DNA of 39,415 nt from Thiobacillus sp. 65-1402 (GTDB lineage: Bacteria > Pseudomonadota > Gammaproteobacteria > Burkholderiales > Thiobacillaceae). A model generated the notes under the pieces. It was not told the origin of the DNA. It made no database searches and saw only the letters and a list, made by a program, of their open reading frames with translations. Numbering within the stretch: the stretch's first letter is position 1; the number at the start of each line of letters is the position of its first letter. The position numbers and the translations under genes were made by a program. Location: the NCBI RefSeq assembly GCF_001897685.1, contig NZ_MKUG01000203.1:5317-44731 (forward strand), given 5' to 3'. Positions 1-7,774 of this stretch are shown here, one piece after another.

Positions 1-1222
1 GGGCACGCCGCCAGCCCGCCACGCCGAGCACGGCCAGGGTCGCCGCAGCCACCGCCAGCGGCCATTGCGGAAAGAGGAAGGGCGTGTCCGCGCGCGGCGG
101 CGGACTGGCCGGCTGCACCCGCGGGATCGGACCGGGCGCCGGCGCCGGGGGCGGCGAAACGGCAACGTCGGCCTGCGTCTTGGGCGCCCCTGCAGGCAGC
201 GCATACACGCTCAGGCTGTCGCCGCGTGCCGGCAGCAGGCCCAGCGCCTGGCGCGCCAGCTGCCCGGCGCGCCCGAGTTCGGCGGCGCTGGCGTCGAACC
301 CCAGAATCACGATGGCATTGATCCGCTGGATGCGGCCTTCGGGAACGTGCGTGGTGCGCACGGTCTTCTCCAGCGGGCGCGCCTGCCCGGCCACCACGAC
401 ATTGCGCACGCGCTCGACCGTCTGCCGGGTTTCGCTGTCCGCCAGCGTCGCGGTCACCTGCACGCTGACGCGGTCTGCGCCCAGCCAGGGCGTCAGCACC
501 GCCAGCGCGCGTCGCGCCAGATCCTGCTCCAGCGCCAGGCGCTGCGACTGGGCGGCGTCGGGGACCGCGCCGCCCAGCAGGACGCCGCGCGGATCGAGCA
601 CCTGCACCTCGGCGCGCTTCAGGCGCGGCACGCTGGCGGCCACCAGCGTCTGGATTGTCGCGACCTGTCCGGCATCCAGCCGGGCGCCCGGACGCAGCCG
701 CACCAGCACCGCAGCGGTGGCGGGCGGCGCATCGCGCAGGAACGGCGAAACCTTGGGCAGGGCGAGGTGGACCCGTGCCAGCTCGACCGTTTCCAGCTTC
801 TGGATCGAGCGCGCCAGGTCGATCTCGAGCGCGCGCTGGTAACGCTGCTGTTCCTGCAGCGACGAGGCGCCGAAGCCGGGAGAACGGTCGATTTCATCCT
901 GCGCATCGGCATCGGTTCTGGGCAGGCCCAGCGCGGCCAGGCGGTAGCGTGCCGCGTGCAGCTGGCTGGACGGCACTTCGATGGTGCCGTCGACGGCGGA
1001 CAGGCGATAGGGGATGTCGAGCCGTTCGAGCGCGCCGATGACCTCGCCGCCCGCGCGGTCGGACAGCTGCGTGTACAGCACGCGGTAGGCCGGCGGATTG
1101 AACCACAGATAGGCGGCAGCCAGCGCGGCCAGCGGCAGCAGCACCAGCAGGGCAAGCATGAAGCGGCGCAACGGGCTCGCGTCGGCGATCAGGTCGCGCA
1201 GACTGCTCAGCCAACCCGGCAC
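1..1222 (-). CDS. fliF: Flagellar M-ring protein FliF, N-terminal ~407 residues (cut by window edge)
   Basis: FliF forms the inner-membrane MS-ring of the flagellar basal body. The reading frame is open to the window edge. After an N-terminal membrane segment (about residues 20-40) comes a ring-building region with a tyrosine-threonine-glutamine-leucine-serine stretch, then the family's most typical block (ARVHLALPKVSPFLRD, about residues 149-164), a LVAASVP stretch, and a later RGDSLSVY stretch. A proline-rich linker leads into a second hydrophobic segment just before the edge, as in FliF; the FliG-binding tail is outside. I chose the GTG at 1222 because GAGGTG lies about 6 bases before it; a GTG at 1231 is the alternative. 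It follows sixA by 76 bases on the same strand. Type III secretion SctJ is less likely because the two-transmembrane layout is FliF-like. Confidence 0.85.
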   Translation of the reverse strand, partial: MPGWLSSLRDLIADASPLRRFMLALLVLLPLAALAAAYLWFNPPAYRVLYTQLSDRAGGEVIGALERLDIPYRLSAVDGTIEVPSSQLHAARYRLAALGLPRTDADAQDEIDRSPGFGASSLQEQQRYQRALEIDLARSIQKLETVELARVHLALPKVSPFLRDAPPATAAVLVRLRPGARLDAGQVATIQTLVAASVPRLKRAEVQVLDPRGVLLGGAVPDAAQSQRLALEQDLARRALAVLTPWLGADRVSVQVTATLADSETRQTVERVRNVVVAGQARPLEKTVRTTHVPEGRIQRINAIVILGFDASAAELGRAGQLARQALGLLPARGDSLSVYALPAGAPKTQADVAVSPPPAPAPGPIPRVQPASPPPRADTPFLFPQWPLAVAAATLAVLGVAGWRRA

Positions 1223-1298
1223 TGCACGCACCTCGTCCGCGTTGTCGGGGTCACTGGGTTAGTCTCGCGCTTGATGGGTTGGGTGGTCACCCGCGGAA

Positions 1299-1751
1299 TT
1301 ATAACCAGTCAGGCGCGGCCACAGCGCGCAACACCACCTGCAGCCGCCCCGCCCGCTCGCGGCCCTGGAACCACCAGATGCTGCCCTTCTTCACCGCCAG
1401 ATCGCCCGCCTGCCCGGCCAGCAGCTGCATCGCCACCTGCCCCAGCGTGGGTTGATGGCCGACGACCAGCACCGGATAGGCCGCATCCGGCCAGCCCGCC
1501 GCGGCCAGCACGGCCGCGGCGTCGGCGCCGGGTGCCAGCGCCGGCACCTCCTCGTACTCGCGCCCCAGCGCCTGCGCGGTTTGCCAGGCACGGGTGGCGG
1601 GGCTGGCCAGGATGCGGATGTCCGGCGGCAGCCGCGGATTGAGCCAGTCGGCCATGCGCGCCGCCTGCTTGCGGCCGCGGGCGGTAAGTTCGCGGGTGAG
1701 ATCGGGGAGCGCGTCTTCCGCCTCGGTGTGCCGCCACAAAATCAGTTCCAT
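1299..1751 (-). CDS. sixA: Phosphohistidine phosphatase SixA
   Basis: 150-residue protein of the histidine phosphatase (phosphoglycerate mutase-like) superfamily. The SixA-type catalytic RHTEAE motif (Arg7-His8) is at the N-terminus, and the second catalytic histidine is in the VVGHQPTL stretch near residue 104. Length matches the family. SixA removes phosphate from phosphohistidine on phosphotransfer proteins, including HPt domains of hybrid kinases. The start at 1751 has a GAGGGAAC ribosome-binding sequence close upstream; a longer in-frame extension overlaps the kinase gene and has no support. It lies 41 bases after the CHASE2 kinase gene, so co-transcription is likely. That kinase has no HPt domain, so the target must be elsewhere. 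Confidence 0.88.
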   Translation of the reverse strand: MELILWRHTEAEDALPDLTRELTARGRKQAARMADWLNPRLPPDIRILASPATRAWQTAQALGREYEEVPALAPGADAAAVLAAAGWPDAAYPVLVVGHQPTLGQVAMQLLAGQAGDLAVKKGSIWWFQGRERAGRLQVVLRAVAAPDWL

Positions 1752-1792
1752 TTCGGTTCCCTCACAATACCGGCCCCGAATCGCGGCCACGC

Positions 1793-3754
1793 CTATTGTG
1801 CCGCAGCCGCGCCTGCCGAAGATGACAGCCCCGACAGCGGCAGCCGCAGGGTGAAGCAGCTGAATATGCCCGGTTCGCTTGCGACCGCGACCGTGCCGCC
1901 GTGCTTTTCCGCCACGGTGCGCACGAAATACAGCCCCAGCCCGGTGCCCGTCGTCCGCTCCGCGGTGCGGCTGAAGCGGCGGAACAGGCGCGCCTGATCG
2001 GCGGCGGCGATGCCGGGGCCATGGTCGGTCACGCTGGCCTCGGCCCACTCGCCCGCGCAGCGCAAGCGCACCGTCACGCTGGAATGCGCCGGCGCGTAAT
2101 GCACCGCGTTCAATACCAGATTGAGCATGGCGCGATGCAACAGGCCGAAATCGCCCTGCACCCACAGCGGATCGTCGGGCAGCTGGCGCACCAGCTGCAC
2201 CGACTTGGCGCGCGCCGCCGCGAACGCATCGTCGATCGCCTGGTGCACCAGCGCGGCAAAGTCGAGTTCCTCGAAGCGGGCGGCGTCCAGCATCTCGGCA
2301 CGCGAAGTGCGCAGGAACTCTTCCGCCAGCGTCAAGCCGCGGGTCAGCGGGTCGCGCAGGCGGGCTTGCGCGGCGGCGGGCAGCGCGTCGAGCTGCATCA
2401 GGGCGGCGGCCAGCGGCGCACGGATGTCGTGCGAGATGAACGCCAGCGTTTCGCGCTGCTCGTCCTGCAGATGGCGCAAGCGGTGCGCCGCCGCCTGCAC
2501 CTGCTGGATGCGCGCCGCGAACGGATCGTGCGACAGCGCCCGCGGCTGGACATCGGCCACCGGCCCCAGTTCCTGGCGCAGCCGCTTCAGTTCGTGGTCA
2601 AGAAAGCGGCCGGCGCCCTCCAGGCGCCGCCAGCTCCATACCGGATAAGCCAGCAGGATTGCCAGCAGCGCGCCGGCAACCGGCATCCAGGCCCGCACCC
2701 AGAACGGCAGCGCGATGGCGGCCGCGGCCACGGCCACGAACCACAGCACGCTCGCCAGCAATCCGCCCAGGGGATTCAGGCGCGGCAGCCACAGCAGCGG
2801 CGCCAGCGCCAGCAAGGCGGCGGCCAGCAGCGCGACGGCGGGGGGCACGTCGCGCACCAGGCGGCCGCCCCGCATCGACTCCAGCGCATTGGCATGCACC
2901 TCCACCCCCGGCATCGGCTGGCGCTGTCCCGACACCGGCGTCGGCAGCAGGTCGCCCATGCCCGCCGCGGTGGCGCCCACCAGCACGATCTTGTTGCGGA
3001 AGGTGCCGGGGGCGAATTCGCCGGTCAGCGCCTGCACATACGACAGCGTCCGCACATGCCCGGGCGGCCCCAGGAACGTGATGCGGCGCGGCGCCGTCCG
3101 CACCAGGGCAAACGGCATCGCATCGGCAGCGGCAGGCGGAATCCGGCTGAACGACGCCGGCAGCTGGCCGGCGGTGGCCAGCACCGCCTGCGCAAAATGC
3201 GGCCACACCGGCGTGCCCACGCCTTCCCACAGGAAAATGCTGCGCGCGATGCCGTCCTGGTCCAGCTCGACGTGCACCCGTCCCAGCGCCGCCGCCTGTC
3301 CCAGCAATTGCGGCAGCGGCAGGGTTTCCAGCAGCTGGCCGTTGACGCGGCTGCTTTCCAGCAGCACCGGCAGCACCACATTGCCCGCCCGCGCCACCGC
3401 TTCCGTCAGCGCCGCGTCGGCGGGCTGGTCGGCGGTGTCGGGCTCGGCGAACACCAGGTCGAGGCCGATCGCGCGCGCGCCGTCGGCATGCAGGCGGTCG
3501 ATCAGCGCGGCATGCAGGCGCCGCGACCACGGCCAGCGGCCAAGCTTGGAGAGGCTGTCCTCGTCGATGGCGACGATGACGAGATCCGCCGGCGGCGGCC
3601 GGCTGTGCAGGCGCTGCCCGAGGTCGTACAGCAGGTTGTCGACCCGGCTCAATACGCCGCTGCCGGTCACCAGCAGCGCGATCGACAGCAGGATCAGCGC
3701 CGCGGAGAAACGGTCGTTGCGCAGGAAGCGCAGCCGGAGCGGTTCGCGACGCAC
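1793..3754 (-). CDS. CHASE2-domain sensor histidine kinase
   Basis: 653-residue membrane kinase. A transmembrane segment at about 17-35 is followed by an extracytoplasmic CHASE2 domain (about 45-300, including IVLVGATAAGMGD and a PGVEVHANALESM block), then three hydrophobic segments (about 303-373) leading into the cytoplasm. The HisKA domain has the phospho-accepting His442 in FISHDIRAPL. The ATPase domain has the N box (Asn545/Asn549 region), G1 (DHGPGI, 577-582) and G2 (TGTGLGL, 602-608). All catalytic boxes look intact. The gene starts 6 bases after the LysM-FecR gene ends, and the response regulator is first in the same run, so the three probably form one signalling unit. CHASE2 ligands are generally unknown. 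Confidence 0.92.
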   Translation of the reverse strand: MRREPLRLRFLRNDRFSAALILLSIALLVTGSGVLSRVDNLLYDLGQRLHSRPPPADLVIVAIDEDSLSKLGRWPWSRRLHAALIDRLHADGARAIGLDLVFAEPDTADQPADAALTEAVARAGNVVLPVLLESSRVNGQLLETLPLPQLLGQAAALGRVHVELDQDGIARSIFLWEGVGTPVWPHFAQAVLATAGQLPASFSRIPPAAADAMPFALVRTAPRRITFLGPPGHVRTLSYVQALTGEFAPGTFRNKIVLVGATAAGMGDLLPTPVSGQRQPMPGVEVHANALESMRGGRLVRDVPPAVALLAAALLALAPLLWLPRLNPLGGLLASVLWFVAVAAAAIALPFWVRAWMPVAGALLAILLAYPVWSWRRLEGAGRFLDHELKRLRQELGPVADVQPRALSHDPFAARIQQVQAAAHRLRHLQDEQRETLAFISHDIRAPLAAALMQLDALPAAAQARLRDPLTRGLTLAEEFLRTSRAEMLDAARFEELDFAALVHQAIDDAFAAARAKSVQLVRQLPDDPLWVQGDFGLLHRAMLNLVLNAVHYAPAHSSVTVRLRCAGEWAEASVTDHGPGIAAADQARLFRRFSRTAERTTGTGLGLYFVRTVAEKHGGTVAVASEPGIFSCFTLRLPLSGLSSSAGAAAAQ

Positions 3755-3760
3755 GGGCGC

Positions 3761-5434
3761 TCACATGGCCAGCAGGGGCAGCAGCAGCAACAGCGCTTCC
3801 CAGCGGAAGCGCGGCGGCGCCTCGATCATCCGGGTGGCGTAAGGCCCCGCGGTGCCGTCGGCCTCGACCAGCCGCGCCGCCAGGTAATACGTCGCCGGAT
3901 CGAGCGGCGAGGCATGCAGTTGGCCGTCGGCGCTGTCACCCTGCCAGGCGACCTGGGTGCCTTCGGCATCGCGCGCCAGCACCAGCTCGTAGTGCAAGCC
4001 GGCGGGCGGCCGCGGCAGGGCGAGCTTGAGACCGTTTTGCGCGAACGCCGGGGCGACCTGGCCGAGCTCGGGTGCGCCCGGCAGCGGATCGTAGACGAAA
4101 CGCTGCGGCGGCGAGAACGGCCCCTGCTCGTCGGCTTCGATGCTCGCCACCCGCCAGTGGTAGGCGCCAGGCGTCAATTCCCCGGGTGGAATCAGGCGCG
4201 TTTCCGTGGTCCGCTCGGCCAGCAGCACCCCGTCGAACGCCGCATCGCGCGCCAGCTCGACCCGGTACGCGGCCGCCCCCACCACCGCGCTCCATTGCAG
4301 CGCGGGTTGCGCGCTGCGCACGCGCGCGCCGGGCGTGCGCAGCAACGGCGCAAACGGGCGCGCGTCGAGCTCGAAGGCGTGCACGGCATCGCGTCCCTGC
4401 AGGCCCAGGGCATCGGCCGCGCGCACCCGCAGCAGGTAGCGGCCATCGGGCAGGTCGGCAAAGCTCAGCCGTGGTGCCGCGCTGGCGTGTTCCAGCAGCG
4501 ACGGCCCGAACTGCGCATCCGCCGCCGATTCCCTGGCCGCGCCGGCGCCGGGGGAACCGCCTGCCTGGAATGCGATCTGGCCCAGCCACGACACCGCGCC
4601 CGCCAGGGCCGGCAACGTAAAGCGCAGCGGCAGGGCCTCAACCCGCAGCGGCAGCGCGGACAGATCCGGTGCCGGCAGCAGCGCCGCCGGCGGGCGCGGC
4701 GGTTTGCCGGCTTCCGCCAGGCTGCCCTGCCCCGCCATCACGGCCACGCGTTGCCCGGCCGCAGCCAGGTCCACTTCCCCCTCCAGCGTTTCTTCGCGGG
4801 TCACGCGCGGCTCCGCGGCGACGCGGAAGCGGGTGCCGCGCACCGCTGCCACCGCGGACGGCGTGATCACCTGCAAGCGGCTGCCCGGCGCGCGGCGCGG
4901 GTTGGCGCCGACGTCGAGGCGCCCCTGCTGCAGCCGCAGCCGGGTATCGACCATGCCGCCGCCAGCGTAGACGCTCACGGTGTCGAGCGTCATGCGCGCA
5001 CCGGGCTGCAGCACCGCCACCGAGTCATCGGCAAAACGCAGCGTCGCGCTGCTGTTGGCCGCGCTGCTCAGGCTGGCCCCGGCGGCCAGCCGGTCGCCCG
5101 CCTGCAAGGCGCGCTCGGCACCGTCGGGCAGGCGCAGCCGCACCTGCCCCGTCACCGCGACCACCGTCGCCGGCGCCGGGGCATGCCGCAGCCAGGCGAG
5201 CGGGATGCGCAAGGCGCTGCCGGGAACCAGGCGATAGGGGTTGGCAATGCGGTTGTGGCGCTGCACCCGCGGCCAGTCGGCCGGGCGTGCCAGATAACGC
5301 GCCGACACGCCGATCAGGGTGTCGCCCGGCCGCAGCGTATAGCGCCATTCCGGGCCGGGGTCGGCGGTTTCCGCCGCCGCAGGCGCGGCAAGCAGCAGAA
5401 AGGCGAGCGAACAAAGCCGCAGGCGAGCGGTCAT
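3761..5434 (-). CDS. Secreted LysM-FecR domain protein
   Basis: 557-residue exported protein. A signal peptide ends near Ala-Ala-Glu (about 20-22). A LysM domain (about 30-78, YTLRPGDTLIGVSARYL) suggests peptidoglycan binding. A FecR domain (about 90-215) includes the ITPSAVAAVRGTRFRV stretch. The C-terminal half looks like fibronectin III-type beta repeats (RYLLRVRAADALGLQG, YHWRVASIE). The protein ends in a leucine-rich hydrophobic stretch. I chose ATG 5434, 4 bases after the regulator's stop; an ATG at 5449 would overlap that gene and put charged residues before the signal peptide. Lying between regulator and CHASE2 kinase, it is probably an envelope partner of the kinase (inference). This is not a classical FecR iron regulator: no sigma factor or TonB receptor is nearby. 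Confidence 0.88.
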   Translation of the reverse strand: MTARLRLCSLAFLLLAAPAAAETADPGPEWRYTLRPGDTLIGVSARYLARPADWPRVQRHNRIANPYRLVPGSALRIPLAWLRHAPAPATVVAVTGQVRLRLPDGAERALQAGDRLAAGASLSSAANSSATLRFADDSVAVLQPGARMTLDTVSVYAGGGMVDTRLRLQQGRLDVGANPRRAPGSRLQVITPSAVAAVRGTRFRVAAEPRVTREETLEGEVDLAAAGQRVAVMAGQGSLAEAGKPPRPPAALLPAPDLSALPLRVEALPLRFTLPALAGAVSWLGQIAFQAGGSPGAGAARESAADAQFGPSLLEHASAAPRLSFADLPDGRYLLRVRAADALGLQGRDAVHAFELDARPFAPLLRTPGARVRSAQPALQWSAVVGAAAYRVELARDAAFDGVLLAERTTETRLIPPGELTPGAYHWRVASIEADEQGPFSPPQRFVYDPLPGAPELGQVAPAFAQNGLKLALPRPPAGLHYELVLARDAEGTQVAWQGDSADGQLHASPLDPATYYLAARLVEADGTAGPYATRMIEAPPRFRWEALLLLLPLLAM

Positions 5435-5438
5435 GAAC

Positions 5439-6158
5439 CTATTCCACACGCTCCAGCCGATAGCCCTGGCGGTACACCGAAGTCAGCCGCCAGCCGTTTT
5501 CCGGCACCAGCTTCAGCTTGCCGCGCAGGTGGCTGACGTGGACATCCACGGTGCGGGTATCGATGTCAGGGCTCGATCCCCACACCACCTGGATCAGGTG
5601 CCCCCGCGGCAACAGCATGCCGACGCGGCCAAAGAAATACAGCGCAAGCTCGGTTTCCTTTTCGGTCAGCCTGACCGGCTCGCCGTCCAGTTCGAACTTG
5701 CGGCTGCCGAAATCCACCTTGAGCGTGCCGAAGTCCTGCACCGGCTCCGGCCGCAGCTGCGCCGAACAGCGGCGCGCCACCGCGTGGATGCGCGCGATCA
5801 GCACGCTGCGCGAAGGCGGCTTGACCATGTAATCGTCGGCGCCGGCCTGGATCACCTGCACCACGTCCTCCTCCGCGTCGCGCCCGGTCAGGAACAGCAC
5901 CGGCGGCAGCGTGCCTTTCAGCTTGAGGCTGGCCATGACGTCGGGGCCGCTGATGTCGGGCAGCATCCAGTCGAACAGGCACAGGTCGTAGCGCTCGTCG
6001 GAGAGCGCGCGCACGCACTCGCGGCCGGAACGGAACCAGCTCACGCTATGCCCAGCCTGCTCCAGCCATTCGATGATGTTGACGGCAAATGCCGCGTCGT
6101 CTTCCAGAAATGCGATTTTCATTGTCGGAGGCGATGACAGCCGGGTGTCGGTATTCAT
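5439..6158 (-). CDS. OmpR/PhoB-family response regulator
   Basis: DNA-binding regulator, 239 residues from ATG 6158 or 227 from the in-frame ATG 6122, where the receiver fold begins (MKIAFLEDD). Numbered from 6122, the receiver has the acidic pair, phospho-acceptor Asp51 in LFDWMLPD, Thr79 and Lys101. The C-terminal winged helix (about 125-225) has LTEKETEL, the RTVDVHVSHLRGKL recognition region and a QGYRLE ending typical of Trans_reg_C. Neither start has a clear ribosome-binding site, so the true one is unresolved. It is the first of three closely packed genes (regulator, LysM-FecR, CHASE2 kinase) and should be that kinase's partner. It starts 47 bases after the CYTH-CHAD gene ends on the same strand. 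Confidence 0.92.
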   Translation of the reverse strand: MNTDTRLSSPPTMKIAFLEDDAAFAVNIIEWLEQAGHSVSWFRSGRECVRALSDERYDLCLFDWMLPDISGPDVMASLKLKGTLPPVLFLTGRDAEEDVVQVIQAGADDYMVKPPSRSVLIARIHAVARRCSAQLRPEPVQDFGTLKVDFGSRKFELDGEPVRLTEKETELALYFFGRVGMLLPRGHLIQVVWGSSPDIDTRTVDVHVSHLRGKLKLVPENGWRLTSVYRQGYRLERVE

Positions 6159-6205
6159 GGAGCGCGGATTGTGGGTGGAAAAGCCAAAACGGGGCTGGTG
6201 GCAAT

Positions 6206-7711
6206 CTACCAGTAAGGCGCCGTTTCCATGAAATTTTGCAAATGCTTTGCATTTGCGCCGGCCGTGTCGGCCGCCAGCCGCGCCGCCAGCCAGCCGAGCA
6301 CGAATTGCCCCATCGCCCCCGCGTCCGCCTCGGCCAGCAATGCCCGCGCCACCTGCGCATCGTTGGCGCGGCCCAGGCTATCCTGCGCATCCCGCAGCAC
6401 AGCCTGGTATCGACGCTGTGCGCCGCGGGCGAACAGCGCCTGGAAAAACTCGGCTGCGTAGCGCTGGCGCTTGACGGCAATGCGCAGGGCATGGCGCTGC
6501 TCCGGCTGCAGTTGCCCGAACCTGCGCGCGCCGCGGACGATGGGGCGATGCCCCCGCTGCAGCGCCCGGCGCGCCCACTTTTTCAATGGCGACAACTGGA
6601 CCAAGCGCTGCGTTTCGGCGGCGGCGCGCCAGCCGCGCTGCAGCAGCCAGCGCTGGAACGCCAGCAGCCACGCGCCCGGCTGCGCCTGCGCGAGCGCCGT
6701 TTGCATGGCCGCCCGCACCTCGGCTCTGCGCGCCTCCAGCGCTTGCCGGCCATGCTGCCAGGCGGCGGCATCGGCGCAATGCGGCGCAATGGCCGGCAGG
6801 GTCTCGCTGCACAGCACGTCCCAGTCGCGCGCGGAGCCGAGGGCGGCGGCCAGCGCGCGCAGATCCGCCAGCAGCGCATCCGGCACCGCGCACACCTCCC
6901 GGTACAGCCGCAGCGCCGCGCGCAGGCGCCGCAGCGCCACCCGCGCCTGGTGCACGTATTCGATATCGTCGGATGCCAGCACGCCGGGCAGATTGGCCTG
7001 GAACTGCGCCAGACAGGCCTGGCAGATTGCGGCGAAGCCGTCTTCCACGCTCATTGCGCCGTCCAGCGCCAGCGGCGCAGACTTGGCCGGCGCCGCCGCC
7101 TCGCCGCGCGCCAGGCGCACGCCCCGTTCGGCCTTGCTGACATCCAGCGGCATGCAGCCGAACCGCCGCGCCCAGCCTTGCGCCAAGGCAAACAGGGCAT
7201 CCGGCTGGCCGGCCTTGAGTTCGAGCTCGATCTCGCAAATCGGCTGGCTGCGCCGGCCGGCGCGCACTTCGCCCACGTCCAGCGCCACTTCGATTGCCGC
7301 GCCGCCACGCCCGCCGACCAGCCAGGCGGTGCGGTTGAAGCGCGTTTCGAACACCGCCGCCAGCTGCGCGCGCAGCGCCTGCGGCACCAGCGCTCGCGCT
7401 TCGGGCGGAAATTTTTCCCAGTCCGGCTTGCCGCCGGATATCGCCATTTCGTACTCGGCGCGCCGCGACAGGCCGCCGTGCCGCTCGCCCTCGGTTTTCA
7501 GCGTTTGCAGCCAGCGCCGCCCGGCCCGCCGCACCCTGAGCGCCACGCCCTGAGCGCTCAGGGAAAAGTCCGGCGTATCGAAATAGCGCGTGACGAGTTC
7601 CTGCTGTTGCGGTGCGCTGCGCCGCCGCGCCATCAGCTTCGCGAATGCCGCCGCCTGCTGCGGCGGCAGTGCCAGCTTGAGTTCGATTTCAACCGGCTGC
7701 GGCGTCGTCAT
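6206..7711 (-). CDS. CYTH and CHAD domain protein (inorganic triphosphatase-like)
   Basis: 501 residues. The N-terminal CYTH domain has the signature ExExK (Glu8, Glu10, Lys12) and the YFDTPDFSLS strand, and continues to about residue 200; this fold hydrolyses triphosphates such as inorganic tripolyphosphate in a tunnel. The C-terminal CHAD domain (about 225-480) is helical and rich in His and Arg, with a VHQARVALRRLRAALRLY helix and a second such helix near HALRIAVKRQRYAAEFF; CHAD domains bind polyphosphate. The gene is divergent from ppk across 63 bases, which supports a role in polyphosphate metabolism. The domain order is that of E. coli YgiF. Substrate and activity are inferred from family only. 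Confidence 0.9.
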   Translation of the reverse strand: MTTPQPVEIELKLALPPQQAAAFAKLMARRRSAPQQQELVTRYFDTPDFSLSAQGVALRVRRAGRRWLQTLKTEGERHGGLSRRAEYEMAISGGKPDWEKFPPEARALVPQALRAQLAAVFETRFNRTAWLVGGRGGAAIEVALDVGEVRAGRRSQPICEIELELKAGQPDALFALAQGWARRFGCMPLDVSKAERGVRLARGEAAAPAKSAPLALDGAMSVEDGFAAICQACLAQFQANLPGVLASDDIEYVHQARVALRRLRAALRLYREVCAVPDALLADLRALAAALGSARDWDVLCSETLPAIAPHCADAAAWQHGRQALEARRAEVRAAMQTALAQAQPGAWLLAFQRWLLQRGWRAAAETQRLVQLSPLKKWARRALQRGHRPIVRGARRFGQLQPEQRHALRIAVKRQRYAAEFFQALFARGAQRRYQAVLRDAQDSLGRANDAQVARALLAEADAGAMGQFVLGWLAARLAADTAGANAKHLQNFMETAPYW

Positions 7712-7715
7712 ATGG

Positions 7716-7722
7716 CTGTCAT
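7716..7722 (+). promoter_or_regulatory. Possible Pho-box half site between CYTH-CHAD and ppk
   Basis: CTGTCAT matches one half of the enterobacterial PhoB box in the 63-base divergent region. The expected second half 11 bases on (TGATTGG) does not match. ppk is a phosphate-starvation gene in other bacteria, hence the note, but a single 7-base match is weak. Confidence 0.2.
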
Positions 7723-7774
7723 GTCATGATTGGAACAGGCGCTTATCATTGAAGCTCATCCCCGATACTAGATC

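Noticed and set aside
1901-5536. A 1211-residue open frame on the plus strand
   Set aside because: It is antisense to the kinase and LysM-FecR genes, which have clear domains. The frame is open because high GC makes stop codons rare; its composition (Arg, Gln, His, Gly) is that of a shadow frame.
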